Assembly (NCBI GenBank): GCA_964408455.1
Contig: CAYOZN010000003.1
Coordinates: 241,686-305,685 of the forward strand
DNA: 64,000 nucleotides
Source: CAYOZN01 sp964408455
Lineage (GTDB): Bacteria; Planctomycetota; Phycisphaerae; UBA1845; UTPLA1
Reading direction: 5' to 3'
Part shown: in pieces, positions 17,506 through 26,308 of the stretch
Position numbering within the stretch: the first letter of the stretch is position 1
Layout: every line of letters begins with the position of its first letter
The notes under the pieces: model-generated
What the model was told of the DNA's origin: nothing
Databases searched by the model: none
The model's input: the letters and a program-made list of their open reading frames with translations, nothing else
Made by a program: the position numbers and the translations under genes

Positions 17506-19227
17506 ATGAGCGACACCTCGCCATTGCCGGAACCGCACGCCCCGCTGCTGCCTGCGACGGCGACGAATTCGTCGCACGCCCCCGTTAGCGGCCTCTTTCG
17601 CAGCACAACCATGAGCCAGTCGATGGGCGCCTATCTGCCGGCCACCGTGGCCGCGCGGGTGCTGAACCTGGCGCGCATTCTGCTGCTCGCGTGGACGATG
17701 AGACTGCACGAGTTCGGCCTGCTGCAGATGATCCTCATCGTGGTGAACGTGCTGACGCCGCTGGCCGGGGCGGGGCTGCACGACGCACTCGTCCGGTATG
17801 TGCCCATGTACGAAGAGCACGGCGGGCTGGCGAGGCTTGCGCGGATGTCGCTGGGGCTCATGGCGGCGATTGGCGTTTTCGTCGTGGGCGTCATGGTGGC
17901 ATTTGCCGAGCCGCTCGGCCGCTTCTTTTTTGTCGAGCTCGGCAGGGAAGCGCCGGCTGGCGTAGAGTTGACCACCATGACCGCCTTGCCGGTCACTATG
18001 CTGACCGCCGGCCTGATCGCGGTTCAGTGCGTCTATTTCTATCTGCTGTCGCTCGCCAAGGGCCTGCGGATGTTCGTCGCCCTGTCGTGGCTTGAGCTGT
18101 CGCACTCGATCCTGTTTCTGGCCGGTGCAGGGGCCGCAATCGCGTTTGGCTGGATTTCGGCGCTGGCACTGGGCGCGGTTTATGGCGCCTCCATCGTGCT
18201 GCCAAGTCTCTACTTCGGGGTTCGGATGGCAGGTGTGGTGCGGCGACAACAATCGCAAACCCGCCCACCCGATTCGCCGCCGGGGCCGGCGGGTTTGCCG
18301 GCAAGTGGGGCATTGGCGTCCCGACTCCTTCGCTACGGGTTGTGGGCGATGCTGGCGGGCGTGACGTGGCAGGTGCTGCTCACCTTCGCCGCCTGGAACC
18401 TGGGCAAGAAACAGGGCCACGATGCCATGGCCATCTTCGGCGCGGTGCGGCAGCTGTCGCAGTTCATCCTGGTCGCGGCGGTGGCGCTCTCGACGGTCGT
18501 GATGACCGCCGTCATCAAGACGTGGGAGAGCCGCGGGCCGGAGGCAGCCGAGCGACAACTCTCGCTGGCATTCCGCGGGTGCGGCTTGGGCCTGCTGATG
18601 GGGTGCGGTGTCCTTGCGGTGACACGTGAATGGATCATGCTCGCCTTCCGGCCGGACTACGCCGTGGCCGCGCCGACATTGCCGCTGCACCTGCTGTTCT
18701 TTCTGCTGGGGGCCTATCTTGCGTTTTTGCCGGGGCATTTTTACCTGCGGGAAAAGGCACGGATGGCATTCTGGCCGTGGGCCGCCGGCGTGGCGATCAA
18801 CGTGGCACTGGCTGCCTGGCTGGTGCCGGTCGCCGGTGTCGCGTCGGCGGGCGCCGGGCAGCCGGCTTTTCGGGCGGTCTCCAGTGCCGCCTCAGCGGCA
18901 TCGATCGTCCTGACGGCGGGACTGGAGGGCCCATTCGGGCTGGGCGCCGCGGCATGGTGCGCGGCACTGGCGATGCTCGCGGCGACCGCCCTGTGCGCGG
19001 CCCTGGTGCGGCTGCGATGCACGCGACTGGACGGCGGGACGTGGATCGTGCTGGCATCGGCGCCGCTGCTGGCCCTGCGGCCGGCGCTGTTGATGGCGGG
19101 GATGGCAATCCTGCTGGTGCTGGCGCTGACGACGGGCGCGATCTTCAGCCGCGATGAACGGCGGCGGGTTGCCGCGTTCCTGAGGGAATCCCTTCGCCAC
19201 GCGCTGCCGGCCCGTCGCGGCCGGTGA
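17506..19227 (+). CDS. Polysaccharide/oligosaccharide flippase (Wzx/MATE-like)
   Basis: 573 residues from the ATG at 17506; a longer frame to the left is read-through of the SPOR gene. Twelve to fourteen hydrophobic helices fit the MOP flippase fold. The N-terminal part is typical (YLPATVAARVLNLARILLLAWTM, EFGLLQMILIVVNVLTPLAGAG, DALVRYVPMYEEHG). The region after helix 6 has a Pro/Gly-rich loop (TRPPDSPPGPAGLPASG). Such proteins move lipid-linked sugars across the inner membrane for exopolysaccharide or O-antigen. No glycosyltransferases sit beside it, so the glycan cannot be named. Confidence 0.83.
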   Translation: MSDTSPLPEPHAPLLPATATNSSHAPVSGLFRSTTMSQSMGAYLPATVAARVLNLARILLLAWTMRLHEFGLLQMILIVVNVLTPLAGAGLHDALVRYVPMYEEHGGLARLARMSLGLMAAIGVFVVGVMVAFAEPLGRFFFVELGREAPAGVELTTMTALPVTMLTAGLIAVQCVYFYLLSLAKGLRMFVALSWLELSHSILFLAGAGAAIAFGWISALALGAVYGASIVLPSLYFGVRMAGVVRRQQSQTRPPDSPPGPAGLPASGALASRLLRYGLWAMLAGVTWQVLLTFAAWNLGKKQGHDAMAIFGAVRQLSQFILVAAVALSTVVMTAVIKTWESRGPEAAERQLSLAFRGCGLGLLMGCGVLAVTREWIMLAFRPDYAVAAPTLPLHLLFFLLGAYLAFLPGHFYLREKARMAFWPWAAGVAINVALAAWLVPVAGVASAGAGQPAFRAVSSAASAASIVLTAGLEGPFGLGAAAWCAALAMLAATALCAALVRLRCTRLDGGTWIVLASAPLLALRPALLMAGMAILLVLALTTGAIFSRDERRRVAAFLRESLRHALPARRGR

Positions 19228-19248
19228 GCCATCGCCGATCGGCAATCG

Positions 19249-20256
19249 TCACTCCGGAAGCGCGCGGACGAGGGTTCGCGCGAAGAGATCGTCAACGGTC
19301 GATGCCCAGCCGCATTCCGGGCACCGGACTTCGCGCAGGCCCTTTAAGAGGTATTCGCAGGCCGGGCAGCGGAGCAGTTCCTGCATCTGAACTGCGTGGA
19401 CTGAACTGGCGCCGCCAACATGGGGCGACGACGACGCGAGTTGAAAGGCAGGTTCGTCGGTACGCCAGAGCAGCGACGTGCCGATCAGCCACGCCGCGAA
19501 GAACAGCAGCGGCGCAACGATGATGATCGTGCTGATCCAGTCAGACATCAATGGATCGTCCAGATACAGGAGTAATGGCGAAAGCAGGAACAGTCCGCCG
19601 AGAACCGCGGTCATGCGAACCTGGCCGGGCGTCCATGCGACCGCACGCCGCCAGAGCAGGAGCCACGATGCGACGGCGATGGCGGCGCAGACCATGTAAG
19701 CAACGACCGAGGCGGATTGCGAGTCCGCATCCGTGAGGTCCATCAAGGCCGTGGCCAGGATGAAAAAGATTCCGGGCAGGAGCGGCATCAACGCGAATCC
19801 AAATACCAGTCGCCGGGTTCCCGGGCCCATGCTTCGATCTCCTGTCGCAATCGGCTTGAATTCCACGCGGCGGGCGACGAACCGCAGGCCCCACCACGAC
19901 GCGGCGCAGGCGATGAGCCACAATCCGCCCATTCCCATCGACTGGCCCATCAGGAGCACTTCGGCCAGGGCACAACTGTTCGGCTGCCAGAGGGGCTGGA
20001 AGATGACCAGATGCAGTCCGAGCACAAATGTCCAGAACAGTGTCAGCCGCCGCGCGCGGGACCGAACGCGCACGCTGTTTCGAAAGAGGACCACGATCGG
20101 CAGGCAGAATGCAATGGAGCCCGCGATGCAGGCTGCGCGGAGTTCGGCATCGCCGCCAACGAGATCATCCCAGATGGCCAGCGCAACGATGAATGCGGAG
20201 AATGTGAGCGGCGCGACGGCGAGCAGGCTGGAGACCCTGGCCGCTGAAGGGCTCAT
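19249..20256 (-). CDS. Membrane protein with C-terminal zinc ribbon, function unknown
   Basis: 335 residues from the ATG at 20256, which has GGGAAGG ten bases upstream. A start at 20322 has no such site. About eight hydrophobic helices fill residues 1-265. The tail is a cytoplasmic-looking zinc ribbon (CPACEYLLKGLREVRCPECG). The same ribbon type sits at the N-terminus of the small membrane protein at 36896-37318. No family function is recognised. It is convergent with the flippase gene, 21 bases apart. Confidence 0.72.
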   Translation of the reverse strand: MSPSAARVSSLLAVAPLTFSAFIVALAIWDDLVGGDAELRAACIAGSIAFCLPIVVLFRNSVRVRSRARRLTLFWTFVLGLHLVIFQPLWQPNSCALAEVLLMGQSMGMGGLWLIACAASWWGLRFVARRVEFKPIATGDRSMGPGTRRLVFGFALMPLLPGIFFILATALMDLTDADSQSASVVAYMVCAAIAVASWLLLWRRAVAWTPGQVRMTAVLGGLFLLSPLLLYLDDPLMSDWISTIIIVAPLLFFAAWLIGTSLLWRTDEPAFQLASSSPHVGGASSVHAVQMQELLRCPACEYLLKGLREVRCPECGWASTVDDLFARTLVRALPE

Positions 20257-20370
20257 GCCGCGATTACCTTCCCTGCCAGCGTAGCGTCCATTCGGCAACG
20301 GCATCGCCGATGGCTCGCCCATCAGCGATTCATGTAGGGCCGCGAAGTCAACGGTGTCGCACTTCGCGGG

Positions 20371-21315
20371 CTAATTGCGCGTGTCCTTGATCATCCCGCC
20401 CAGCAGCTGATGCACTTCGACGTTGTTGTTCACCACCAGCCGGCCCTTAAAGTAGCGGATGGTGCCCTTGCCGCCGTTGACCTTCCACGACAGCGGCTGA
20501 ATGTGAGTCGTGATGGCATCGATGAGCTTTTTGACCACCGGGTCCAGCTTCTGGCCTGCCTCGCGTTCGGCCGAAGGACCGATCTCGCCTCCATTCCTGC
20601 CGGTGGAATCCCGGAATCTTGCCCGTGCGCCGCCGGACATGTCGACTTCCATGCCCCGGAAGTTGGGCGCGACGGCCAACAGGTCCTGCACGTCGTAAAC
20701 GCGGACGATGTTCTTCGTCTGGATGTCCTGCCGCGTCGTGATCATCAGCGTGTTGCCATCAGTCCGTGCCGCCAGTTCGACATCGGGCAGGCCATCGGTG
20801 ACCTGCTGGAAAACGAGCGGCAGCAGGTCCTTCAGCGAGATGTTTTTACGCTTGATCTCGATGGGGCAGTCGCGCTCGACGCCCTCGTTCTCCAGCACCG
20901 TCCAGCGCACGACAATATTTGCCTTGCAGGTGCGCTGGAGCCATTCGACGAATTCTTCGAACGTGGTGTCTTCGAATGTGGCATCGTCGATCGTTGTGCG
21001 CAGGGCGGCCAGCGCGAGATTCCGGGCGGGCTTTCTGGATCGGCTGCGTGACCGGTGACCGGCCGAGCTTCGGTCGCCGCTTTTCTTTTCCCCGGCACTG
21101 GGGCCGTTGGCCGCCCCGCGTTTCTTCCCGCCGCTCTTGGATTTGCCGCCCTTTTCGCCGGCTTTACTGCCGCCGCCGTCCTTTTCACCGCGCTTTTCCT
21201 GTGCCGGAGGCTTGTCACCGCCGGAAGACGAGCCGCCCTGCGGAGGCTCCGCCGCCAGCGGCACCATCCACGCCAGGCACAGCAGACAGGCGAGGCATAC
21301 GACGCGTCGCATCAT
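20371..21315 (-). CDS. Secreted protein with secretin N0/STN-like domain
   Basis: 314 residues. The ATG at 21315 shares its A with the TGA of the upstream gene, so the two are coupled; a longer frame to 21561 lies inside that gene. A signal peptide (MMRRVVCLACLLCLAWMVPLAA) is followed by a 70-residue Lys/Gly/Ser-rich linker. A domain with the pattern FEDTTFEEFVEWLQRTCKA, IVVRWTVLENEGVERD, NISLKDLLPLVFQQV and NTLMITTRQDI comes next, then VRVYDVQDLL. This pattern resembles STN/N0 domains of secretins and is frequent in planctomycetes. No secretin pore domain is present. The C-terminus (LVVNNNVEVHQLLGGMI) repeats the family closing motif. Function unknown. Confidence 0.72.
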   Translation of the reverse strand: MMRRVVCLACLLCLAWMVPLAAEPPQGGSSSGGDKPPAQEKRGEKDGGGSKAGEKGGKSKSGGKKRGAANGPSAGEKKSGDRSSAGHRSRSRSRKPARNLALAALRTTIDDATFEDTTFEEFVEWLQRTCKANIVVRWTVLENEGVERDCPIEIKRKNISLKDLLPLVFQQVTDGLPDVELAARTDGNTLMITTRQDIQTKNIVRVYDVQDLLAVAPNFRGMEVDMSGGARARFRDSTGRNGGEIGPSAEREAGQKLDPVVKKLIDAITTHIQPLSWKVNGGKGTIRYFKGRLVVNNNVEVHQLLGGMIKDTRN

Positions 21316-21860
21316 CACTCTCCCGGCCGATAGAGTCGCTTGCGATCCACTTCCCACACGCCGTTGGGCGATCGGATGACGTCTCGCTTCAGCCCGGTAT
21401 AGCCGGCTCGCGGCTTGAACCCGGTGAATTCTATCGTCTGACCGTCGAGCGTCACAATCCAGGGGCCCTTCTCCGGCGCGCCGGGCGGAAGCTCCGTGAA
21501 GTCGAGCGTCAGCCGCTGGATGTTCTCGGTCTCGATGTTGAAGCGGTTTTCGCCGAGCCATGCGACTTCGCAGCGTGCATCTCGCTTATCCTCGAAGGCC
21601 TCGCGGAAGACGGCCCACGTGGGTTCCGGCCGCGCTGGCTGCTCGGGCGGCGCTTCGGGCGCCTCGGCAAGAGGAGACTCGGGCTCGGCGGCGTGCTCGG
21701 GGCGCGACTCGGTCGGCGGCACGGTCGACTCGCGAACCCGCGCAGACTGTTCGCGAACGGTCCGGTCGCTGCGGTCCTGGCAGGCGAGAAAAATGACGAA
21801 CCCGGCGACCGAAAGCACCGCAACGGCGACGAGACTCCGAGATTGGGCGGACTTGCTCAT
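21315..21860 (-). CDS. Membrane-anchored protein of unknown function
   Basis: 181 residues from the ATG at 21860; another in-frame ATG at 21899 adds 13 basic residues. One hydrophobic segment near the N-terminus (SLVAVAVLSVAGFVIFLAC) could be an anchor or a lipoprotein signal. A long Glu/Pro/Ala linker follows. The C-terminal 90 residues (AVFREAFEDKRDARCEVAWLGENRFNIE, VTLDGQTIEFTGF) look like a small beta domain that is not recognised. It is coupled to the secretin-like gene downstream through TGATG. Confidence 0.65.
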   Translation of the reverse strand: MSKSAQSRSLVAVAVLSVAGFVIFLACQDRSDRTVREQSARVRESTVPPTESRPEHAAEPESPLAEAPEAPPEQPARPEPTWAVFREAFEDKRDARCEVAWLGENRFNIETENIQRLTLDFTELPPGAPEKGPWIVTLDGQTIEFTGFKPRAGYTGLKRDVIRSPNGVWEVDRKRLYRPGE

Positions 21861-22060
21861 GGGACTTGAGGCGCGGTGGCGCCGCGACATGCGAATCAAC
21901 GCGGTATATCAAGTTCGCAAACCCGCGTTGGCACCGCCGCGGCGGCGCCGCCTCGGGGGCCGGCGGCACACCGCCGGCAAGCGGTGTTCCCGGTGGCCAA
22001 CAATATAGTGTAGCCTACCGCGCTCACCGTTGGTACCGTGAAGGGCGAAAGGGGTTGCAA

Positions 22061-22606
22061 ATGGCGCAACGAATCCGGTCAACGACAATTCTGTGCGTGC
22101 GGCGCGATGGCCGGGTGGCCATGGGGGGCGACGGCCAGGTGACGCTGGGGGACGCGATCCTGAAGGCCGACGCCGTGAAGGTGCGGACGCTGAACAAGGG
22201 CCAGGTCCTGGCGGGATTCGCGGGCTCGGCTGCCGATGCGTTTGCCCTGCTGGAGCGCTTCGAGGGCAAGCTCGACGAGTTCAAGGGCAACACGCGGCGG
22301 GCGGCCATTGAACTGGCGAAAATCTGGCGAACCGATCGTGCCCTGCGCCGCCTCGAAAGCCTGCTGGCGGTCGCCGATCGCGACTGCGGCCTGATCATTG
22401 GCGGAAATGGCGATGTGATCGAGCCATCCGACGGCGTGCTGGCCATCGGAAGCGGCTCGGTCTGTGCCCTTGCGGCGACACGGGCGCTGCTCCGGCACAC
22501 GCAGCTTGCAGCGCGTGAAATCGTCGAGACGAGCCTGAAGATTGCGGGCGAAATCAATATCTACTCGAATCAAAACATCCAGTTGATCGAAGTGGCACAG
22601 GGCTGA
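22061..22606 (+). CDS. hslV: ATP-dependent protease proteolytic subunit HslV (ClpQ)
   Basis: 181 residues. The N-terminus MAQRIRS is followed by TTILCVRR, so Thr8 should be the catalytic nucleophile after processing. Other family marks are GGDGQVTLG, KVRTLNKGQVLAGFAGSAAD, ELAKIWRTD, GNGDVIEPSDGVLAIGSGS, and a C-terminal INIYSNQNIQLIEV. HslV forms a double-hexamer peptidase capped by the ATPase HslU. hslU is not next to it and not elsewhere in the window, which is less usual than a linked pair. The start was chosen because the longer frame to 21866 has no homology. Confidence 0.93.
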   Translation: MAQRIRSTTILCVRRDGRVAMGGDGQVTLGDAILKADAVKVRTLNKGQVLAGFAGSAADAFALLERFEGKLDEFKGNTRRAAIELAKIWRTDRALRRLESLLAVADRDCGLIIGGNGDVIEPSDGVLAIGSGSVCALAATRALLRHTQLAAREIVETSLKIAGEINIYSNQNIQLIEVAQG

Positions 22607-22714
22607 GCGTTTGGCGCGCAACTGAGTACCCGCACGGCAGTTACCGGTGCGTGGTGTGGCAGCCGAAGCCGCTTACGACGATCAAAGTCCGGCGTTTTTT
22701 CGCTCCGAAGACGA

Positions 22715-23182
22715 ATGAGCGACTTTCTTGACCCGCTGATGGCGCCGCTGGCGGCGGTCAATGGCGTCGCGGATCTTTCCGGCGGCGGCGATGTCGATTT
22801 TTATTCGGTATTCATGAACGCAGGAGACATTCTGAGTGCGTTCACGACGCCATTTGCCGGATTGCCGGGCGATCTTGGCCTGCCCGATACGCTGCTCGGC
22901 GTGTTTGACTCTTCCGGCACGCTGATCGCGTTCAACGATGACGCCGGTTCAGACTTCCTCGCGGGCGGCGCGCCTTCGGCGCGCGGATCGGCCATCCGGT
23001 ATCTCGCCACGACGCCGGGCCTCTATCACATCGCAGTGACCGGGCTCGGGGATGATGGATTTGCGGGTGCCCATCTCGAAGGCGGACTCTACGGATTGAC
23101 CGCCAGCCTGATCCCGGAGCCTTCGACCGCCGGCCTGGTGGCAATCGGTCTGGTGGGTTTTGCCCGGCGGCGACGGCGGTAG
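22715..23182 (+). CDS. PEP-CTERM protein lacking a recognisable signal peptide
   Basis: 155 residues. The middle resembles a bacterial pre-peptidase C-terminal-like beta domain (GGGDVDFYSVFMNAGDILSAF, DTLLGVFDSSGTLIAFNDDAG, GLYHIAVTGLGDDG). The C-terminus is a standard PEP-CTERM tail: PEPSTAGLVAIGLVGF followed by five arginines. Such tails are processed by an exosortase for export to the surface. The N-terminus has no signal peptide, and the frame stays open upstream to the hslV end without supplying one. The gene is therefore probably truncated at its 5' end or decayed. Confidence 0.7.
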   Translation: MSDFLDPLMAPLAAVNGVADLSGGGDVDFYSVFMNAGDILSAFTTPFAGLPGDLGLPDTLLGVFDSSGTLIAFNDDAGSDFLAGGAPSARGSAIRYLATTPGLYHIAVTGLGDDGFAGAHLEGGLYGLTASLIPEPSTAGLVAIGLVGFARRRRR

Positions 23183-23302
23183 CCAGTCCGCACATCCGTG
23201 CGGCACCCGTTACGTGCAGGCCCTGCTAAACCATGCAGAAGCATGGAGCGGGCAGGCTGCGCAGACGAACCGCACAGCCATCGGACCGCCGGACCCGGAT
23301 TC

Positions 23303-24430
23303 TTACGATTTGTCGAAACGCACCGCGTAAACCGGCGGAAGGTGGTGGTTTGCGCACTTCCACGAGTCGCCGCCGTCTTCGCTGACGAACAGCGATCCGG
23401 TGGTCGTGCCAAACATGAGGCACTTGCCGGTTTCATCGACATCGAGCGCGTGGCGGTAGACGATGTCATAGGCATGCTCCTGCGGCAGGCCGTGATCGAG
23501 CACCTCGAAGGAGTCGCCGCCGTCGCGCGTCCGCGTGACCACCAGCCGGCCGTCCACCGGGATGCGCAATTCGTCCTTGATGCCGGGGATGAACCATGCC
23601 GTCTCGGGCTCGTGCGGATGGACGGCACAACAGAAACCGAAGTCCGACACGGGCACGTGATCGACGTGCTTCCAGGACCGGGCGCCGTCGGCGCTCTTGA
23701 AGATGCCGTTGTGGTGCTGAATCCACAGATGGTCGAAGGAGGACGGGCACGCGACGACGATGTGCGGATCCTGAATCGCGGGATCGTTCGCCTGCTCGGG
23801 CGGCATGTAGGCCGCGAACATGCCATCGGCGCGGCATTGCCAGCTCTCGCCGGCATCGGTCGTCTCCCACACGCCGCCGCAGGAGACGCCGACCAGCACG
23901 CGACGCGCGTCGCGTGGATCCACCAGAATGCTGTGAATGCCGGGATGATCGTAGCCGCCGCCGAACCACTGTCGGCGATGTGGCACCTCCCACAGGCTGC
24001 GGACCAGCGTCCACGAGGCGCCGGCATCATCCGAGCGGAACAGGCCGCCGGGAATCGTTCCGCACCAGAGCACATCGGGCCCCAGTTCCCCGCCGGTCTC
24101 CAGCGACCAGATGAGCTCCAGCTTCCAGGGAATCGGCGTGCCGCGCATGGGGCACACGTCGGGCGACTGTCCCCCCGGCGGCTCGGGATAGGCGGGCGCG
24201 GGCAGTTCCGCCCAAGTCGTGCCGCCATCTTCGGACCGCTGCATCTTGGCCCCGAAGTGGCCATGGGTAATGGCCGCCCACACGCGCTGCGTCTTCCTGC
24301 AGGGCAACACCATGGGCACGTTGTCGCCCAGGAAAGCCGTCGCGGCCACCTTCCAGCCGGAGCCGTTGCGCCCGCCGCGGCTGATTGTGAACAAGCCCTT
24401 TCTGGTGGCGACAAAAACGCGGTCGGCCAT
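23303..24430 (-). CDS. BNR/VPS10-like repeat beta-propeller protein
   Basis: 375 residues without a signal peptide; GGGAG lies eight bases before the ATG. Repeated Asp-box-like turns are visible: SEDGGTTWAEL, SDDAGASWTL, TTDAGESWQC, SADGARSWKH, TRDGGDSFEV and SEDGGDSWKC. Together they form a six- or seven-bladed propeller of the sialidase/sortilin type. Catalytic sialidase residues are not evident, so enzyme activity is not claimed. It lies 65 bases downstream of a MoaD/ThiS-like gene on the same strand, and the two probably form an operon. Confidence 0.78.
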   Translation of the reverse strand: MADRVFVATRKGLFTISRGGRNGSGWKVAATAFLGDNVPMVLPCRKTQRVWAAITHGHFGAKMQRSEDGGTTWAELPAPAYPEPPGGQSPDVCPMRGTPIPWKLELIWSLETGGELGPDVLWCGTIPGGLFRSDDAGASWTLVRSLWEVPHRRQWFGGGYDHPGIHSILVDPRDARRVLVGVSCGGVWETTDAGESWQCRADGMFAAYMPPEQANDPAIQDPHIVVACPSSFDHLWIQHHNGIFKSADGARSWKHVDHVPVSDFGFCCAVHPHEPETAWFIPGIKDELRIPVDGRLVVTRTRDGGDSFEVLDHGLPQEHAYDIVYRHALDVDETGKCLMFGTTTGSLFVSEDGGDSWKCANHHLPPVYAVRFDKS

Positions 24431-24495
24431 GAAAACGCTCCCGTTGAGTTCGTCGATGCGGCCCTGCCGCTGCCCTCGGCGCGGACGGGCGGACC

Positions 24496-24765
24496 TCAGC
24501 CGCCTGAAAGGGCCTGCATGACCCAGATCTGGCTGCGCTCGCTCACTTTGTCGCTCAGGCCGGTACGATCGCGAACCGGCAGACCATCAACGAAGATGAC
24601 CATGTGTTTGCGAACGGCGCCGTGCTCATCCAGCACGTAGCCGCGGGCCTTTTCGTTGTCGCGAAAGGCGGCATTCAGCGCGGCGGCCACCGTTTCGCCG
24701 GTCACCTCGCAGGGTGGGCAGGCGACGTGGCGCTGGAGGTTTTCGGTAAAGACCACGCGCGCCAT
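24496..24765 (-). CDS. MoaD/ThiS-family ubiquitin-like protein
   Basis: 89 residues from the ATG at 24765 (GGAG five bases upstream); a GTG two codons earlier is less likely. The protein has the beta-grasp pattern: ARVVFTENLQRHVACPP, a helix around VAAALNAAFRDN, then VRKHMVIFVDGLPV. It ends in Gly-Gly (IWVMQALSGG), as sulfur carriers and small modifiers do. The tail would be adenylated and thiocarboxylated by a MoeB/ThiF-type enzyme, none of which is in the window. Pairing with the BNR protein suggests that protein as partner or target. Confidence 0.83.
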   Translation of the reverse strand: MARVVFTENLQRHVACPPCEVTGETVAAALNAAFRDNEKARGYVLDEHGAVRKHMVIFVDGLPVRDRTGLSDKVSERSQIWVMQALSGG

Positions 24766-24998
24766 ATGCACTCCGTCCGGCTCGACGCAGGCCGATGGCT
24801 CCCGCAGGGCATGCGTCTAGATGGCGCGCGCGAGGCCACCGGCGTCGAACCAGACATAATAGCCCGTGCCGGGCTGCGATTGGAAGTCCTGCGGGCAGCG
24901 CTGCCACTTGGTGAGCGGCGGCAGCTTGCCTAAAATTCCTTCCGACCGTGCGGCGGATGATGGCCGCACCGGCGGCAGTTCAAAAGGGGCGACGCGGC

Positions 24999-25340
24999 GT
25001 GTATATCGATGCAAGCTGGGAGATTTCGGCAGTAGATGTAAAGCAGCGGCTCGATTCGGGCGAGCCGTTCCTGTTGCTGGACGTGCGCCAGCCAGAGGAA
25101 CACACGCAGGCGCGGATCACCGGCGCCCACCTGTTGCCGCTTCCGGAGCTTCAGGAGCGCATCGAAGAAGTGCGCGCCCTGGCGGCGGGCCGACCGATCA
25201 TCGCGCACTGCCATCACGGTCATCGCAGCGTGCAGGCGGCGGCCATTCTGCGGCAGGCAGGTCTGGGCCACGCGCTCAGCATGGCCGGCGGCATCGACGC
25301 CTGGTCGCGGGCGGTGGATGGGCGCGTGCCGAGATATTGA
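24999..25340 (+). CDS. Single-domain rhodanese (sulfurtransferase)
   Basis: 113 residues from the GTG at 24999, which has AAAAGGGG about nine bases upstream; ATGs at 24948 and 24960 lack support. The fold reads ISAVDVKQRLDSGEPFLLLDVRQPEE, ITGAHLLPLPELQERI, then the active loop IIAHCHHGHRS with the catalytic Cys, and closes with SMAGGIDAW. Such proteins carry persulfide sulfur. It is divergent from the MoaD gene, whose thiocarboxylate chemistry also uses sulfur, but a functional link is only inferred. A second rhodanese lies at 49855-50235. Confidence 0.88.
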   Translation: MYIDASWEISAVDVKQRLDSGEPFLLLDVRQPEEHTQARITGAHLLPLPELQERIEEVRALAAGRPIIAHCHHGHRSVQAAAILRQAGLGHALSMAGGIDAWSRAVDGRVPRY

Positions 25341-25678
25341 CTTGGGCGATTCGATCGGAGACGTCCCCCTGCGAGAAGTCTGCACATCGCACTCACCGCG
25401 ACGCGGCAAATGTGGCATTCCCCGTTTTCCCTGCGGAACGATGCGGGCACGGATCTGCTGCGGCGAAAAAATTTTTTCATGAATCACGCGCCAAGTGTCA
25501 CTGCCCCTTAAGGCCGGTCACGCGTTCGGTTGATTCGGGGGTCCAGGTGAATCAAACCGAATCAAGCCGACAAAGCGCGCGTTAGTTAGGCATGTGCGCT
25601 TTGCGCGGCGGTGTTTCTACTCAGTAGATTAGCTCGCCGTTCCGTGAGAAAGCTGGTAGTTGGAAGCCGGCGGTGGGA
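25341..25678. other. Intergenic region with a long imperfect hairpin
   Basis: 338 bases with no gene. At 25525-25536 the sequence TTCGGTTGATTC is matched by GAATC, an extra A, then AACCGAA at 25549-25561, giving 12 paired bases around a 12-base loop. A further partial copy (GAATCAAGCCGA) follows directly. There is no U-tract, so it is not a typical terminator. It lies downstream of both convergent neighbours (rhodanese and FliN). Confidence 0.45.
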
Positions 25679-26116
25679 TCAGCCGTTTCCGAGGGAGCGG
25701 ATACGATCGCGGAGGTTTCCGATGTGTGTGATGCGCAGGCCGAAATGTTCGCCGACCTTGACGGCCACGCCCGAACCGATGACGCAGTCGCCGATCATCA
25801 GGTCCAGCTCCTGTTCCACGGTGCGGTCGAACTCGAGAATGGTGCCGTGGCACATGTTGAGGATCTCGTTGACCGACATTGGTCTTTCGGCCAGACGGAC
25901 CACGACCGGCACACGCAGCGTCAGCAGGCCCATCACTCGACCGGGAGCGGCGGCGACGTGTGCGGGCAGTTTTGGCGCATCGCCGCCTGTAGCTGGCGGT
26001 GCTGAAGGACCGGCAGAATCCGGTGAGACTGCCAGGCTCTCGACATCTTCCGCCAGCGTGTCGACCGCCTCCTGGGCGTTCTGCAGGACGGCGTCGATTT
26101 CATCCTGAGTGAACAT
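25679..26116 (-). CDS. fliN: Flagellar motor switch protein FliN-like (SpoA domain)
   Basis: 145 residues. The first 11 (MFTQDEIDAVL) match the CheY-P-binding peptide found at the N-terminus of FliM and FliY. An acidic, Pro/Ala-rich linker follows. The C-terminal 85 residues form a SpoA/FliN domain (LLTLRVPVVVRLAERPMSVNEILNM, GTILEFDRTVEQELDLMIGD, GEHFGLRITHIG). FliN builds the C-ring that sets motor direction. No other flagellar or chemotaxis gene is in the window, so this copy is isolated. The FliY-like peptide on a short FliN is the odd feature. Confidence 0.85.
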   Translation of the reverse strand: MFTQDEIDAVLQNAQEAVDTLAEDVESLAVSPDSAGPSAPPATGGDAPKLPAHVAAAPGRVMGLLTLRVPVVVRLAERPMSVNEILNMCHGTILEFDRTVEQELDLMIGDCVIGSGVAVKVGEHFGLRITHIGNLRDRIRSLGNG

Positions 26117-26308
26117 GCAAAACCGCTACTGCCGGGAACCGGATCGAAACACGGGCTCTGGTACTGGTGCGTGTATATCGGTCCGCCCGCAGAAGAGGCT
26201 GAAGCACGTCACGGCCGCCGCGCGCCCGTGCGGCTGCTTGTTACGCTGTGCATGGCGTCAATAACGCTGGCAACCGTGGCGGCAGGAGGGAAATGGCCGC
26301 ATCCGGCA

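Noticed and set aside
24817..25014. A 65-codon leftward frame between the MoaD and rhodanese genes
   Set aside because: It overlaps the rhodanese start, has no ribosome site at its ATG, and shows no recognised motif. A short conserved peptide from an internal start cannot be excluded.
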